Shown here one piece after another: positions 36,968 through 45,702 of a stretch of DNA of 59,182 bases. Made by a program: the position numbers and the translations under genes. How positions within the stretch are numbered: the stretch's first letter is position 1; each line of letters opens with the position of its first letter. Below the pieces are notes generated by a model that searched no databases, had not been told where the DNA came from, and saw only the letters and a list, made by a program, of their open reading frames with translations. The DNA comes from a bacterium (GTDB taxonomy: Bacteria > Cyanobacteriota > Vampirovibrionia > Gastranaerophilales > Gastranaerophilaceae). Location of the stretch: the NCBI GenBank assembly GCA_017470815.1, contig JAFUXT010000014.1, positions 1-59,182 of the forward strand, given 5' to 3'.

Positions 36968-38080
36968 ATGGCAGACTTTAATATAGGTCAATTCAACAAT
37001 AATGCTTTACGTCAACAGCAAATCAGACAGGCTGCTATTAATCAGCGTGCAGGTTCTCAGCCGGCACCTCAGGCTTCACAACCTCCTGCAACTCCAAAGC
37101 CTGTAGTCCCTGAACCTCAGTTAGCGCAAAATCAAAATCTTCAGATGAATACCCTGAAAAGTCTTGACCGTGCTATTTATGCAAAAGACCTTATGGGAGT
37201 GCCCAAAAATATAAATGAATTTATTTATATGATGCAGAGAGGTTTGAATACAGGGCAATTTAACGCTATGTTTGCCTCTCAACTTGCGGCGCAGAGAAAT
37301 TCAATTTCTCAACTTCAGGCTCAAATTTTGGCACAATTACAGGGGCTTGATTTTACAAATATGACTGAAATTGTTAATAAACAAATGTCCACACAACTTC
37401 AGGCATCTTTAAAAAATCTTGAAATACTGTCTAACGGAATGATTAACCTAAACCAAATTGCCCAAATGATTCAGACAAACGGAAAAGATGCACTTACAAA
37501 AATAATTATGACAATGACACAGGCTTCACAAATGGGTATTAATGACCTTACACAGTTGAAAGAAATGGCAAAACTAATTAACCAAAGTATTGCAATAGCC
37601 TCAGAAAACGACCCGACAAAAACAATGAAACTGCTTTTAATGTTGTATCTGCCATGGCTGCCGCTAAAAGAGGGAGTAGATTTTGAACTTGAGGTAACTC
37701 AAAAAGAAAGTGCAAGCGAAAGTGACAGTATTTTAACGGTAACAATAACGACAATAAATTTTGGAACGGTTGTAGCAACATTGTATTTGGAAACCTCTAA
37801 TTCCGTTCAGATTGCAATCCAATGCGGGGAAAACTTCCCTAAAGAAGAACTTGATAATCGTTTGGATAGCGATAAAAAACATTATTCTGTTGATACTCTG
37901 ACTTCGTATGAAGTTAAAAAGGACTTTAAACCATCATCAGATAAGGCAAAAGCAAGCGTAAACATGTCACAAACTACAGAAATTAATCCATATCTGCTTT
38001 TGACCGCTCATTCAATAATAAAACATGTTATAGATATTGATAATAATGCCTCTATCGGGATAACAAGTCATGTAGATTAG
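36968..38080 (+). CDS. Gln-rich helical protein with FliK-like C-terminal domain
   Basis: A 370-residue protein. Residues 1-60 are Gln/Pro/Ala-rich and disordered. Residues ~60-215 are long amphipathic Gln/Asn-rich helices (FASQLAAQRNSISQLQAQIL). Residues ~220-300 (MLYLPWLPLKEGVDFELEV, SILTVTITTINFGTVVATLY) follow the pattern of the flagellar hook-length control (FliK) C-terminal domain: a 'P' strand, then 'L-ldl..LG.V.v.l'. No flagellar gene lies in the window, so the assignment rests on this weak pattern. It may share a transcript with the upstream acetyltransferase (39-base gap). Confidence 0.6.
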   Translation: MADFNIGQFNNNALRQQQIRQAAINQRAGSQPAPQASQPPATPKPVVPEPQLAQNQNLQMNTLKSLDRAIYAKDLMGVPKNINEFIYMMQRGLNTGQFNAMFASQLAAQRNSISQLQAQILAQLQGLDFTNMTEIVNKQMSTQLQASLKNLEILSNGMINLNQIAQMIQTNGKDALTKIIMTMTQASQMGINDLTQLKEMAKLINQSIAIASENDPTKTMKLLLMLYLPWLPLKEGVDFELEVTQKESASESDSILTVTITTINFGTVVATLYLETSNSVQIAIQCGENFPKEELDNRLDSDKKHYSVDTLTSYEVKKDFKPSSDKAKASVNMSQTTEINPYLLLTAHSIIKHVIDIDNNASIGITSHVD

Positions 38081-38091
38081 GGGTAAATATA

Positions 38092-38342
38092 AAAGCAATC
38101 CGGTAACACCATGTCATTGCGATACAAAGCGAACAGGCGAAATAATAATGAGCCTTGTGAGCCTGTATGTGTCGGCGAAGCCGTTAACTGCCCGTTAGGG
38201 CACGACAATCCTGCCATTTAATTTGTTAATAAGTCTCAAAAACATTTGGGTTGCTTCGTCGGTCAATCCTTTGACCTCCTCGCAACGACATGCACCATGT
38301 CATTGCGAACCAGATAGGGTGAAGCAATCCAGCCGTTTTATT
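38092..38342. repeat. Dispersed TGTCATTGCGA / GAAGCAATCC intergenic repeats
   Basis: The 361-base gap after the FliK-like gene holds ATGTCATTGCGA twice (near 38110 and 38290), AGCAATCC at both ends, and an inverted version in the middle (TTGCTTCGTCGG... CTCGCAACGACA, near 38250-38289). This is the style of short palindromic intergenic repeats found in many genomes. No ORF of note is present. Confidence 0.6.
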
Positions 38343-38352
38343 TATTAATATA

Positions 38353-38386
38353 AAAAAACGGGACTTTGCGAAAGTCCCGTTTTTTG
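38353..38386. terminator. Terminator for the 38442-39062 gene (bidirectional)
   Basis: A 15-bp perfect stem (38353-38367 with 38371-38385), GCG loop and T/A runs on both strands. Confidence 0.9.
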
Positions 38387-38441
38387 TAAATTATATCCCT
38401 TGCCTTTAAATCGTTTTCCTTTATTGATTTTCCCGACTTGA

Positions 38442-39062
38442 TTAACCCTGTCCGCCGGTGTAGTTTGGAGTAAGCATCTTGACATCTGCTTGTTCCATCT
38501 TCTGACATGCTTCGTAATCTGCTTTTGCGACTTGAATTTGAGATTCCAAAGTGTCTTTTTCAAGTTGCAATGAATCTTCTTCATCTTTGAGAGGTTCAAG
38601 TAAAGTATCTCTCATATATTCTATTTCATTTTCAATTTGAGATTTCATAAGAGCAGTATTTGTATCAGCATATGAATTCATTGAAGAAATTTGCTGACTT
38701 GAAGTAGACTGGAGTCTGGCAAGAGTTTGTGAAGCAGCAGATAATTGATCACTTGAAACGGTTTTTCTAATTGCCTCATCTGTACTTTGCCCTTTAGCTA
38801 TTATTGCCATTGCATCAGTATATTCTTTAGATGCCTGCATTGACCCAACCATCATATTTTGATACATCTGCTTGGACATATTATTATTTAAGGTTAATTC
38901 TTGTTCCATCATCTTTTGACGACGGTCAATCATTTTTTCCATATTGGCAACATCTCGGGTTGCGCGTCTAATCTTTGATTGGATGCGCATCATACGAGCT
39001 TGTAAGGATCTGTATCTCGATCCAGCAGCCAATTTTCCGTATGCGCCTAATAAGAAACCCAT
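38442..39062 (-). CDS. Coiled-coil protein of unknown function
   Basis: A 206-residue, almost wholly helical protein. The N-terminus is short and Gly/Tyr-rich (MGFLLGAYGKLAAGSRYRSL). Heptad-rich helices follow (MRIQSKIRRATRDVANMEKM; PLKDEEDSLQLEKDTLESQI), and the last residues are NYTGGQG. There is no signal peptide or membrane span. Its helical C-terminal block is similar in style to the end of the 703-residue protein at 10658, without a clear residue match. A strong terminator follows. A filament or export-related role is only a guess. Confidence 0.7.
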   Translation of the reverse strand: MGFLLGAYGKLAAGSRYRSLQARMMRIQSKIRRATRDVANMEKMIDRRQKMMEQELTLNNNMSKQMYQNMMVGSMQASKEYTDAMAIIAKGQSTDEAIRKTVSSDQLSAASQTLARLQSTSSQQISSMNSYADTNTALMKSQIENEIEYMRDTLLEPLKDEEDSLQLEKDTLESQIQVAKADYEACQKMEQADVKMLTPNYTGGQG

Positions 39063-39313
39063 TGTCCTTGTATCCTTGTGTTAGTGTCCTCGTATTTATA
39101 TAAAAAATTTTTGTTTTCAATAATTGCCTTTTTAATTGCTTTTTGTTAAGAAATGTTACAATTATAGAATATAATATTTTATATAACAAGGCGCAAACAA
39201 AGCAATGACAAGAAATTTTAGAATTATAAACAATAGTGAGATGCCACAAAAAAATAAGAAAATTGCAACTCATAGGCTTTGCTCAAGCAAAAACTAACAA
39301 CATAAAATTTCTG

Positions 39314-39869
39314 TGCATGCAAAGCAATTAGTTACATAAAAAATATTATGCGAATATCTCGCTAAGATATTCTTAATATGTTCATTTCTTTCTCTTTTAT
39401 TGCGAGTAAAAGAGAAAGAAACAGAACCAAAGAAAGAGAAAAACGCAAAGGTACAATACCGCCTTACGGCGGCATAAGACTGCTAACGCAGTAAAATGTG
39501 TTTTTGCCTATCGGCAAAAATCACTTAGCGCGCCTAAAACTACGGCGCGCGCTTGAGAGATATACGACCTTTACGAAGTGAGCAATCATTGTTTGCGACA
39601 CGAAAACAAGGCGGGATTTGTTTGAACGATAGTGAGTTATCCCGCCTGTATGTGGAGCATAGCCCGAGCAGATTTTACTCCACCTAACCTCTCCCTTTGG
39701 AGAGGAACAATGCGAGGGCGTACAAATGATTAGCGAACGGAGTGCAGGTCGGGGTTTGGAGGCACTTTTGCCCCCAAAAGTGCCCCTGTCCGGAGGACCC
39801 TGCGGAGCATATTTATATACCGATAATATTTTTTATGTACAAAACATGTAACTAATTAATTGACATGCA
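39314..39869. mobile_element. Non-coding hairpin-packed element with terminal inverted repeats
   Basis: The left end (39314-39349) and right end (39823-39869) are inverted copies. The outer 24 bases match at 20 positions (TGCATG...AATTAGTTACAT) and an inner AAAAAATATTAT follows in both, with an 11-base insert on the right. Between them lie about eleven stem-loops: 39352/39372, 39385/39421 (15-bp perfect), 39459/39472, 39480/39491, 39501/39520, 39528/39550, 39609/39647, 39652/39683, 39688/39705, 39761/39784 and 39788/39798. No ORF is credible inside. It resembles a MITE or structured RNA locus. No target duplication was found. Confidence 0.5.
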
Positions 39870-39961
39870 TAGCAACGATATACCAATATAATAATAGCAT
39901 AAAACTTTACACTCTTAACATAATTTACAAAATAAATATGATAATATATCATGTTAATACT

Positions 39962-41014
39962 ATGGAAAATAAAGAATTAAATGAGAAGATTAGTGCTTTG
40001 ACACTGAAAATGGCTCAAGAGCCAAATAATATTGAAAATTACCACGAACTTGCAGAACTATATTTGGGGTTGCAAAACTATGACAAAGTAATGTCTGTAT
40101 TAGACAGTTTACTTGCAATCAAACCTGATGATGTTCAGGGTTTGGTCGGTATGGGTACAATGTGGTTTTATGAAAGAGATTTCAGAAAATCTTTGCAATA
40201 TTATAATAAAGCATTAGAGGTTAACCCTAAAAACTACCTTATTTATTACAATATAGGTAATGTTTTTGCTGAATGGAAAAACTTTGATAAAGCGTTGTTT
40301 TACTATAACAGAGCGATTGACCTAAATTCAACTAATGCAGAGATATATAATGCAATTGCATTATTGTATCAGGATAATAAAGAATATGTTGAAGCAAAAG
40401 CATATTATGAAAAAGCACTATCATTAGAACCCGATAATGTTAACGCATTGATAGATTTAGGTAATGTATGTTTCAAACTTTTTGAATATGAAACGGCATT
40501 GAAACTGTTTAAAAAGGTGTTTGTGCTTGCACCCGATAATGAACTGATTGCCGTTTGTATTGCAAATGCACTTACACTGACAAAAGACAAAGAACAGGCT
40601 TATAAATACTATGAAAAAGCACTGTCAATGACGGATGATAAATATAGAATTTATATTTGCTATGCTATATCATTATCAGAATTTAAAGAATACGATATAG
40701 CAGAAGGCATGTATAAAAAAGCGATTGAGTGCAGACCGAAAGAATCTCCTGCTTATGTACTTTTGGCAAATTTATATTCTAATCAGGAAAGAATATCAGA
40801 AGCCATTGAAACTTATAAACAGGCTTTACAGGTTGACCCCAATAATGCGGAAACTTTTGAATTGTTAGGAAATGCTCATTATCTTGATAACGATATTGAT
40901 AAAGCGATTCAATCATACCGAGCGGCAATTGCGCTTGCACCGACAAATGATGAGTATAGACTGATATATTCCCAAGTTATGGAAGACTATATAGAAACTG
41001 CACACAAAGGGTAG
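39962..41014 (+). CDS. Tetratricopeptide-repeat protein
   Basis: A 350-residue protein made almost entirely of about nine TPR units (for example NYDKVMSVLDSLLAIKPDD, DFRKSLQYYNKALEVNPKN, EYVEAKAYYEKALSLEPDN). It is a protein-interaction scaffold. The start is set at ATG 39962 because the longer frame from 39860 runs into the inverted-repeat element and has no TPR character; no clear ribosome site is visible for either. Only 2 bases separate it from the following membrane-protein gene, so they form an operon. Confidence 0.87.
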   Translation: MENKELNEKISALTLKMAQEPNNIENYHELAELYLGLQNYDKVMSVLDSLLAIKPDDVQGLVGMGTMWFYERDFRKSLQYYNKALEVNPKNYLIYYNIGNVFAEWKNFDKALFYYNRAIDLNSTNAEIYNAIALLYQDNKEYVEAKAYYEKALSLEPDNVNALIDLGNVCFKLFEYETALKLFKKVFVLAPDNELIAVCIANALTLTKDKEQAYKYYEKALSMTDDKYRIYICYAISLSEFKEYDIAEGMYKKAIECRPKESPAYVLLANLYSNQERISEAIETYKQALQVDPNNAETFELLGNAHYLDNDIDKAIQSYRAAIALAPTNDEYRLIYSQVMEDYIETAHKG

Positions 41015-41016
41015 AT

Positions 41017-41415
41017 ATGAGATATACACAAGAGGTCGGAATTTTAAGCCGTTTAGGTTCTGCACTGTCCTATTTGACAGCAGGATGGGGCGGGCTGATT
41101 ATATTTATTGTGATGCATTTAGCAAAGAAAAGACCGTCAAATTTCTTTACTTTCAACGTTTACCAGTCAATAATAATTGCGTTTACGATATTTGTTTTAG
41201 GGACGGGTTGGGCAATATTATTTAACTTGCTCTCACATATTCCGCTTATTCAAATACTTGTATCATGGATTGATTTACTGTTATTCAGACCTGTATTATT
41301 TTCCCGTTCTGTTCCTGAGCTGTTTATATTAGGACTTATTGTGTATTGCACATTATTTTGTTTACTTGGAAGATACCCGATTATATATAAAGTATCAAGT
41401 TTAATAAAACGATAA
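41017..41415 (+). CDS. Membrane protein, possibly Tic20-like
   Basis: A 132-residue protein with about four membrane helices. The spacing of features (RLGSALSYLTAGWGGLIIFI, then FFTFNVYQSIIIAFTIFVLG) resembles the cyanobacterial Tic20 family ('SAL.YL...' and 'F..FN..QAI'). The match is by eye only. It is co-transcribed with the upstream TPR protein. Tic20 homologues are widespread in Cyanobacteriota, which fits the inferred lineage. An alternative is an unrelated small integral membrane protein. Confidence 0.6.
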   Translation: MRYTQEVGILSRLGSALSYLTAGWGGLIIFIVMHLAKKRPSNFFTFNVYQSIIIAFTIFVLGTGWAILFNLLSHIPLIQILVSWIDLLLFRPVLFSRSVPELFILGLIVYCTLFCLLGRYPIIYKVSSLIKR

Positions 41416-41626
41416 AATCTGTTGACAAACAGTTTTGCTTGATGTTTGATATAAGTACACTAACCGACTTTGCGTGCTGAAATATAAGCGGTTAGACAAA
41501 AAATTTTTAAGATTCTGAAACAAGTTCAGAATGACAAAATTTTTATAATGTAGCCGGAAACGTGACGCCCAAGCGTATTTCAATAAAGGCAGAGTATATG
41601 GGCAAATATTGGTAAAAGGAGAAATT
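41416..41626 (+). promoter_or_regulatory. Leader/promoter region of the rpsL-rpsG operon
   Basis: TTGACA (41422-41427) with AT-rich TGATATAAG around 41447-41455 is a plausible but over-spaced promoter. Downstream are two hairpins: TAACCG/CGGTTA (41461-41494) and ATTCTGAA/TTCAGAAT (41512-41532). The second has the sequence of a common dispersed intergenic repeat. No gene is seen. Confidence 0.4.
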
Positions 41627-42013
41627 ATGCCAACTATTAACCAATTAGTACGTCAAGAAAGAAAAGTACTAAAATCAAAAACAAAATCTCCTGCTTTGAT
41701 GAATTGTCCTCAAAGACGTGGAGTATGCACAAGGGTTTATACAACAACCCCTAAAAAACCGAACTCAGCATTGAGAAAGGTTGCCAGAGTCAGATTAACA
41801 AACGGATTTGAAGTTACTTCATATATTCCGGGTATCGGTCATAACTTGCAGGAACACTCTGTTGTTATGATTAGAGGCGGCCGTGTTAAAGACCTTCCAG
41901 GTGTTCGTTATCACATCATCCGTGGTACATTAGATACCGCAGGTGTTGCTAACAGAGCAAAATCAAGATCTAAATACGGTGCTAAAAGAGATAAAAAAGG
42001 AGGTAAGAAGTAA
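41627..42013 (+). CDS. rpsL: 30S ribosomal protein S12
   Basis: A 128-residue decoding-centre protein. The start at 41627 has AAAAGGAG 7 bases before it; an upstream in-frame ATG at 41609 is not favoured. Conserved text includes [12 protein letters not shown], the streptomycin-region [21 protein letters not shown] with the sensitive Lys (PKKPNSA), and [11 protein letters not shown]... [14 protein letters not shown] with the second Lys. Its stop overlaps the rpsG start (TAATG). fusA and tuf do not follow directly, since rpsG is closed by a terminator. Confidence 0.98.
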   Translation: MPTINQLVRQERKVLKSKTKSPALMNCPQRRGVCTRVYTTTPKKPNSALRKVARVRLTNGFEVTSYIPGIGHNLQEHSVVMIRGGRVKDLPGVRYHIIRGTLDTAGVANRAKSRSKYGAKRDKKGGKK

Positions 42014-42483
42014 TGTCAAGACGTTCTAAACCTGCAAAAAGAATACCTTTAGCAGATCCGGTATATAACAGTGTTGATGTTTCAAAATTCATTAACAGAA
42101 TTATGAGACGCGGGAAAAAATCATTAGCAGAAAGAATCTTCTATGCAACATTAGATTCTATTAAGGAAAGAACAAACGAAGATCCGATTGAAATTTTCCA
42201 AAAAGCAATGAAAAATGCTACACCGTTATTGGAAGTAAAAGCACGCCGTATCGGCGGTTCTACTTATCAAGTACCTATTGAAGTTAAAGCAGACAGAGGT
42301 TTTGCTCTTTCTTCATCTTGGATTATTGATGCCGCAAAGAAAAGAGGCGGTAAATCTTTCAAAGATAAGTTAACGAACGAAATCATAGATGCTTCAAACG
42401 GTACAGGTGCAGCATGCAAAAAGCGTGAAGACACTCACAAAATGGCAGAAGCAAACAAGGCATTCGCTCACTACAGATATTAA
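42013..42483 (+). CDS. rpsG: 30S ribosomal protein S7
   Basis: A 156-residue primary 16S rRNA-binding protein that organises the 30S head. Conserved parts are [42 protein letters not shown] and DTHKMAEANKAFAHYRY. It is translationally coupled to rpsL by the one-base overlap. A strong terminator 24 bases after its stop cuts the usual str operon here: fusA and tufA are elsewhere. Confidence 0.98.
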   Translation: MSRRSKPAKRIPLADPVYNSVDVSKFINRIMRRGKKSLAERIFYATLDSIKERTNEDPIEIFQKAMKNATPLLEVKARRIGGSTYQVPIEVKADRGFALSSSWIIDAAKKRGGKSFKDKLTNEIIDASNGTGAACKKREDTHKMAEANKAFAHYRY

Positions 42484-42507
42484 TATAGTGAAATGCAGTA
42501 TAAATGT

Positions 42508-42543
42508 AAAAAACACCTTTCAATTTACTGAGAGGTGTTTTTT
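42508..42543. terminator. Bidirectional terminator overlapping the end of the Hcp-like gene
   Basis: A 15-bp stem (42508-42522 with 42529-42543, one G-T pair) over ATTTAC ends in T6. It terminates rpsG. Its right arm contains the last codons of the Hcp-like gene on the other strand, whose stop is at 42525-42527. Confidence 0.88.
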
Positions 42544-44135
42544 CTCATTTGTTTTAAATCATTCAGTGGATTTGAAGACACAATTATATTATATTTATTC
42601 TTGAATGTCGCAAAAACAGACGGATTAATAACCTTAGGAGAGCATGAAGCAATATAAATATTATTTACACCAATATTTTTCAATTTGATAACACCTGAAA
42701 TAGAAGTAGCATCACAAGTCGGGAAAATAAAAAACATCTTATCAAGGTATTTTCGGCAGGAAAGCAGTTTACTTAAAACATAAGTTGCTAATGGAACATA
42801 ATTACCTATATTAATTGTAACGACATTATTTTTCTTAGAGTCATAATAAAAACTCAAAGCGAATTCATCCGAACGAATATTTTCAAAAAAAATGTTAAAG
42901 TACTCTTTTTGGACATCTGAAAATGAATTTATCCCAACAATGTAGAGCCTGCGAATTTTTCCTGACTCAAGCCGCTCTAATAATTTATTAAATAAAATTT
43001 CTAAATCTTCATTGTTAAAGCCTAAATCAGTATCCGGTTTTTGACGTCCTTTTTTGAAACCAACAGAAGATATTGCACTTTCAACTAAAGGTCTGTAATC
43101 ATTATTCTCAATTTTTATAACACCTTGCGGAGTAATATAGTCATTAGAAAATATCTTGCCTCTGTATAAATATTCGGTATTATTTTTTGAATTTTTGGTA
43201 AGAAGGATTGCACCAGGAAAGGTTCCGTAATCAACGATACAATTTTCACTGCTTTTGCCGTAGTGCCCTTTAAGATTTGGATAATGTTTGAATTTCTCAA
43301 GACTGTGACTAATTAATAAACCTGCATGTGTATAAATATCAATATCTTTATCTTTTGTAATCTCAAGAACGTTTATCAAGTCATTAAAATTATTTCCTGA
43401 AACTAAAATACATTTTCCTTTTCGAGACGAATGAGAAACCATAACATCAGAAATTTCGCCAAAATTGCTAAATAAGGCATTTGCTATCTTTAACTGAATA
43501 CGAGAATCAAGAATAGACAAAGAATTTACAAATTCAGTTAATATAATCTTGTCATTTTCTACCAGATGCCATTTACCAAGCAAATTTAACACATCTGAAA
43601 CGGCAACTTCATCTCTTATATTAAAATCAAAAAGTTTTGATATATTTTGGCACGCACTTTTTAATACCGTAAAAAGTATATTAGAGATATTGCGGTTTTC
43701 AGTCGAAATGCGATTATACAATCTTCTGACCAAAATATCCCCCAAAGATATTGATTTTGCCATGGAATAATTTTCATCAAAATCAATAAATTCATCTATT
43801 CTGTCTAAAACAATATTTTTTTGTGAACATTCAAATTTGTAACGGTTTTTGCTATTTGAAAAAATATAATAGCACCGCATAGCAAGTTCGTAGACCTGCT
43901 TTTCGCTATACTCATTTATATATATTAAAGATGCAATATCGTTTATAATTTCGTCTTCAATTTTGTGATTATGAAGCCCAAAATCAGACAATTTTACAAC
44001 ATAAAATGATGCAAGTTTTATAAAATGCAATACAAGTTCCTGAAGTGAAACAATGCCCGGTGAAAGCGTGCAAACACCCCTTGATGTGCAATCGTCACTA
44101 TCAAAGTTAAAAAAGTTATATTCACTGTTATTCAT
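42525..44135 (-). CDS. Degenerate hybrid-cluster protein (Hcp) homologue
   Basis: A 536-residue protein with the Hcp frame. The N-terminal CTSRGVC (C16, C22) matches the second half of the Hcp cluster motif. The middle DIYTHAGLLISHSLEKFKHY and YGTFPGAILLT follow Hcp's THGEMLPAH... FPGAILMT. Most hybrid-cluster ligands are gone: the Cys after FPGAILLT is missing (TKNSKNN), GGCDG has become GINSFS, and the Cys of the 'TLGCGK' strand is absent (INIGNYV). Hcp reduces NO or hydroxylamine and can S-nitrosylate proteins; this version probably cannot hold the hybrid cluster. A glutaredoxin gene precedes it by 6 bases in the same operon. Confidence 0.7.
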   Translation of the reverse strand: MNNSEYNFFNFDSDDCTSRGVCTLSPGIVSLQELVLHFIKLASFYVVKLSDFGLHNHKIEDEIINDIASLIYINEYSEKQVYELAMRCYYIFSNSKNRYKFECSQKNIVLDRIDEFIDFDENYSMAKSISLGDILVRRLYNRISTENRNISNILFTVLKSACQNISKLFDFNIRDEVAVSDVLNLLGKWHLVENDKIILTEFVNSLSILDSRIQLKIANALFSNFGEISDVMVSHSSRKGKCILVSGNNFNDLINVLEITKDKDIDIYTHAGLLISHSLEKFKHYPNLKGHYGKSSENCIVDYGTFPGAILLTKNSKNNTEYLYRGKIFSNDYITPQGVIKIENNDYRPLVESAISSVGFKKGRQKPDTDLGFNNEDLEILFNKLLERLESGKIRRLYIVGINSFSDVQKEYFNIFFENIRSDEFALSFYYDSKKNNVVTINIGNYVPLATYVLSKLLSCRKYLDKMFFIFPTCDATSISGVIKLKNIGVNNIYIASCSPKVINPSVFATFKNKYNIIVSSNPLNDLKQMRKNTSQ

Positions 44136-44141
44136 TAAAAT

Positions 44142-44375
44142 TTATCCCTGAAGATTTTTTATATAATTAATAATATCACCTGACTCATACATCAGAACTC
44201 CGTTGTCCGTATCATTGAGAAACGGAACCTGATCCTTACCGCCAAGAGAAACAAGTTTTTCAAAATTTTCTTCAATACCGACATCTTTAAGAATAAACTC
44301 TATATTATTTTCATACAAAAAATTCATCACTTTTTTGCAATAAGGGCAATAGTGCGAAACATATAAATCTAACAT
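44142..44375 (-). CDS. Glutaredoxin
   Basis: A 77-residue dithiol glutaredoxin. The active site CPYC is at residues 10-13 (SHYCPYCKKVMNFL). The TVP-like cis-proline lies in DQVPFLND. The GSH-binding tail (YESGDIINYIKNLQG) is of the type fused or related to GST N-domains. It reduces disulfides or glutathione adducts in the cytosol. It is the first gene of a two-gene operon with the Hcp-like protein; an AGGAGG-type site lies upstream of its start. The pairing suggests a shared thiol or nitrosothiol theme, which is inference. Confidence 0.92.
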   Translation of the reverse strand: MLDLYVSHYCPYCKKVMNFLYENNIEFILKDVGIEENFEKLVSLGGKDQVPFLNDTDNGVLMYESGDIINYIKNLQG

Positions 44376-44500
44376 ATTATTCCTCCTGTCGTGAATTTAT
44401 TAAACAACAGATATATGATATAAAAATTACCCGATTTTAGCAATCAATATGTTTATTATTAAAATTGAAAAACTTGAACTTTTATTATAGACTACAAATT

Positions 44501-45625
44501 ATGGATAGGAAGAACATACTTTTTGTATTTGGAACAAGACCTGAAGTTATAAAACTTGCACCTGTTATACTTGAATTAAAAAAACACTCTGACAGGTACA
44601 ATGTAATTATATGTAATACAGAACAACAAAAAGAACTGTCAAATCAAACATTAAGTTATTTTAATCTCAAAGCAGACATAAATCTTGACTGCATGAGAGA
44701 GAATCAGGCATTGGCAGATGTTCAGTCAAGAATTTTAACTTCATTAGAGCATGAAGTATTTTCAAAGCATGATATTGATGCAACCATAGTTCAGGGAGAT
44801 ACAATGACTGTTCTGTGCGGAGCCTTAACAAGTTTTTACCGCAAAATTCCGGTATTCCATGTTGAAGCAGGATTAAGGTCTTACGATATTTTTGAACCGT
44901 TTCCGGAAGAAGTAATGCGCCAGATGTCATCAAGAGTAACGGCATTGAATTTTGCCCCTACACAAAAAAATAAACAAGCACTGTTAAATGAAGGGATAGA
45001 CGAGAATACAATTTTTGTAACCGGAAATACAGTAATTGATGCCCTGTTTTGTTTGAGCGAAGCAACAATGCAATCAGCAAAAGAATTTTATAAAAATAAA
45101 AATATACAAATTGATGATAAACTTGTTTTGATAACAGTTCACCGCAGAGAAAATCATGGTGAAAGAATTGACAGGATACTTGATGCAATTGAGTATCTTG
45201 TAAAAAAATACTCAGACCACACATTTGTATTACCCGTTCACCCTAACCCAAATGTAAAAGGGAAAGTTTATAACAAATTACAAAGTTATTCTAATGTTCA
45301 CCTGCTTGAACCGTTAGATTACCCTAATTTAGTATATCTTATGAAAAATGCAAAACTGATTCTTACAGATTCCGGCGGTATACAGGAAGAAGCACCGTCT
45401 TTTGGTTGCCCGACTTTTGTAATGCGATATGAAACAGAGCGTCAGGAAGGGATTGATGCAGGTGTATCAGTTCTTGTCGGTGCCGACTATGATAAGATTG
45501 TAAATCATAGCGAAGATATTTTAAGCAAAGACAAATCCGTATCCCGCCTTAAGGCTCAAAACCCTTACGGGAAAGGCAACTCTGCGCAGGCAATTGAACA
45601 AATTATAAATAAATACTTTTCATAA
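44501..45625 (+). CDS. wecB: UDP-N-acetylglucosamine 2-epimerase (non-hydrolysing)
   Basis: A 374-residue enzyme making UDP-ManNAc for surface polysaccharide. Conserved parts are FGTRPEVIKLAPVI at the start, VHRRENHGERID (catalytic His/Arg/Glu region) and LTDSGGIQEEAPSFGCP (UDP-binding). The start is the ATG at 44501; the frame extends upstream only by a TTG without a ribosome site. It is divergent from the glutaredoxin operon. A weak hairpin follows the stop. No other polysaccharide gene is adjacent. Confidence 0.94.
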   Translation: MDRKNILFVFGTRPEVIKLAPVILELKKHSDRYNVIICNTEQQKELSNQTLSYFNLKADINLDCMRENQALADVQSRILTSLEHEVFSKHDIDATIVQGDTMTVLCGALTSFYRKIPVFHVEAGLRSYDIFEPFPEEVMRQMSSRVTALNFAPTQKNKQALLNEGIDENTIFVTGNTVIDALFCLSEATMQSAKEFYKNKNIQIDDKLVLITVHRRENHGERIDRILDAIEYLVKKYSDHTFVLPVHPNPNVKGKVYNKLQSYSNVHLLEPLDYPNLVYLMKNAKLILTDSGGIQEEAPSFGCPTFVMRYETERQEGIDAGVSVLVGADYDKIVNHSEDILSKDKSVSRLKAQNPYGKGNSAQAIEQIINKYFS

Positions 45626-45702
45626 TAAAAAAGCAAGCCTTGTGACTTGCCTTATAAATAAATGTTTTAGGGATATATTAAAATATTTGAGATAAATATT
45701 TG

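Noticed and set aside
39860..39961. An N-terminal extension of the TPR protein starting at 39860.
   Set aside because: The extension overlaps the right inverted repeat, has no TPR character and no ribosome site. The start at 39962 fits better.
42389..42604. A 71-codon frame overlapping the end of rpsG and the terminator.
   Set aside because: It runs through a strong terminator and the end of the convergent gene, and has no ribosome site.
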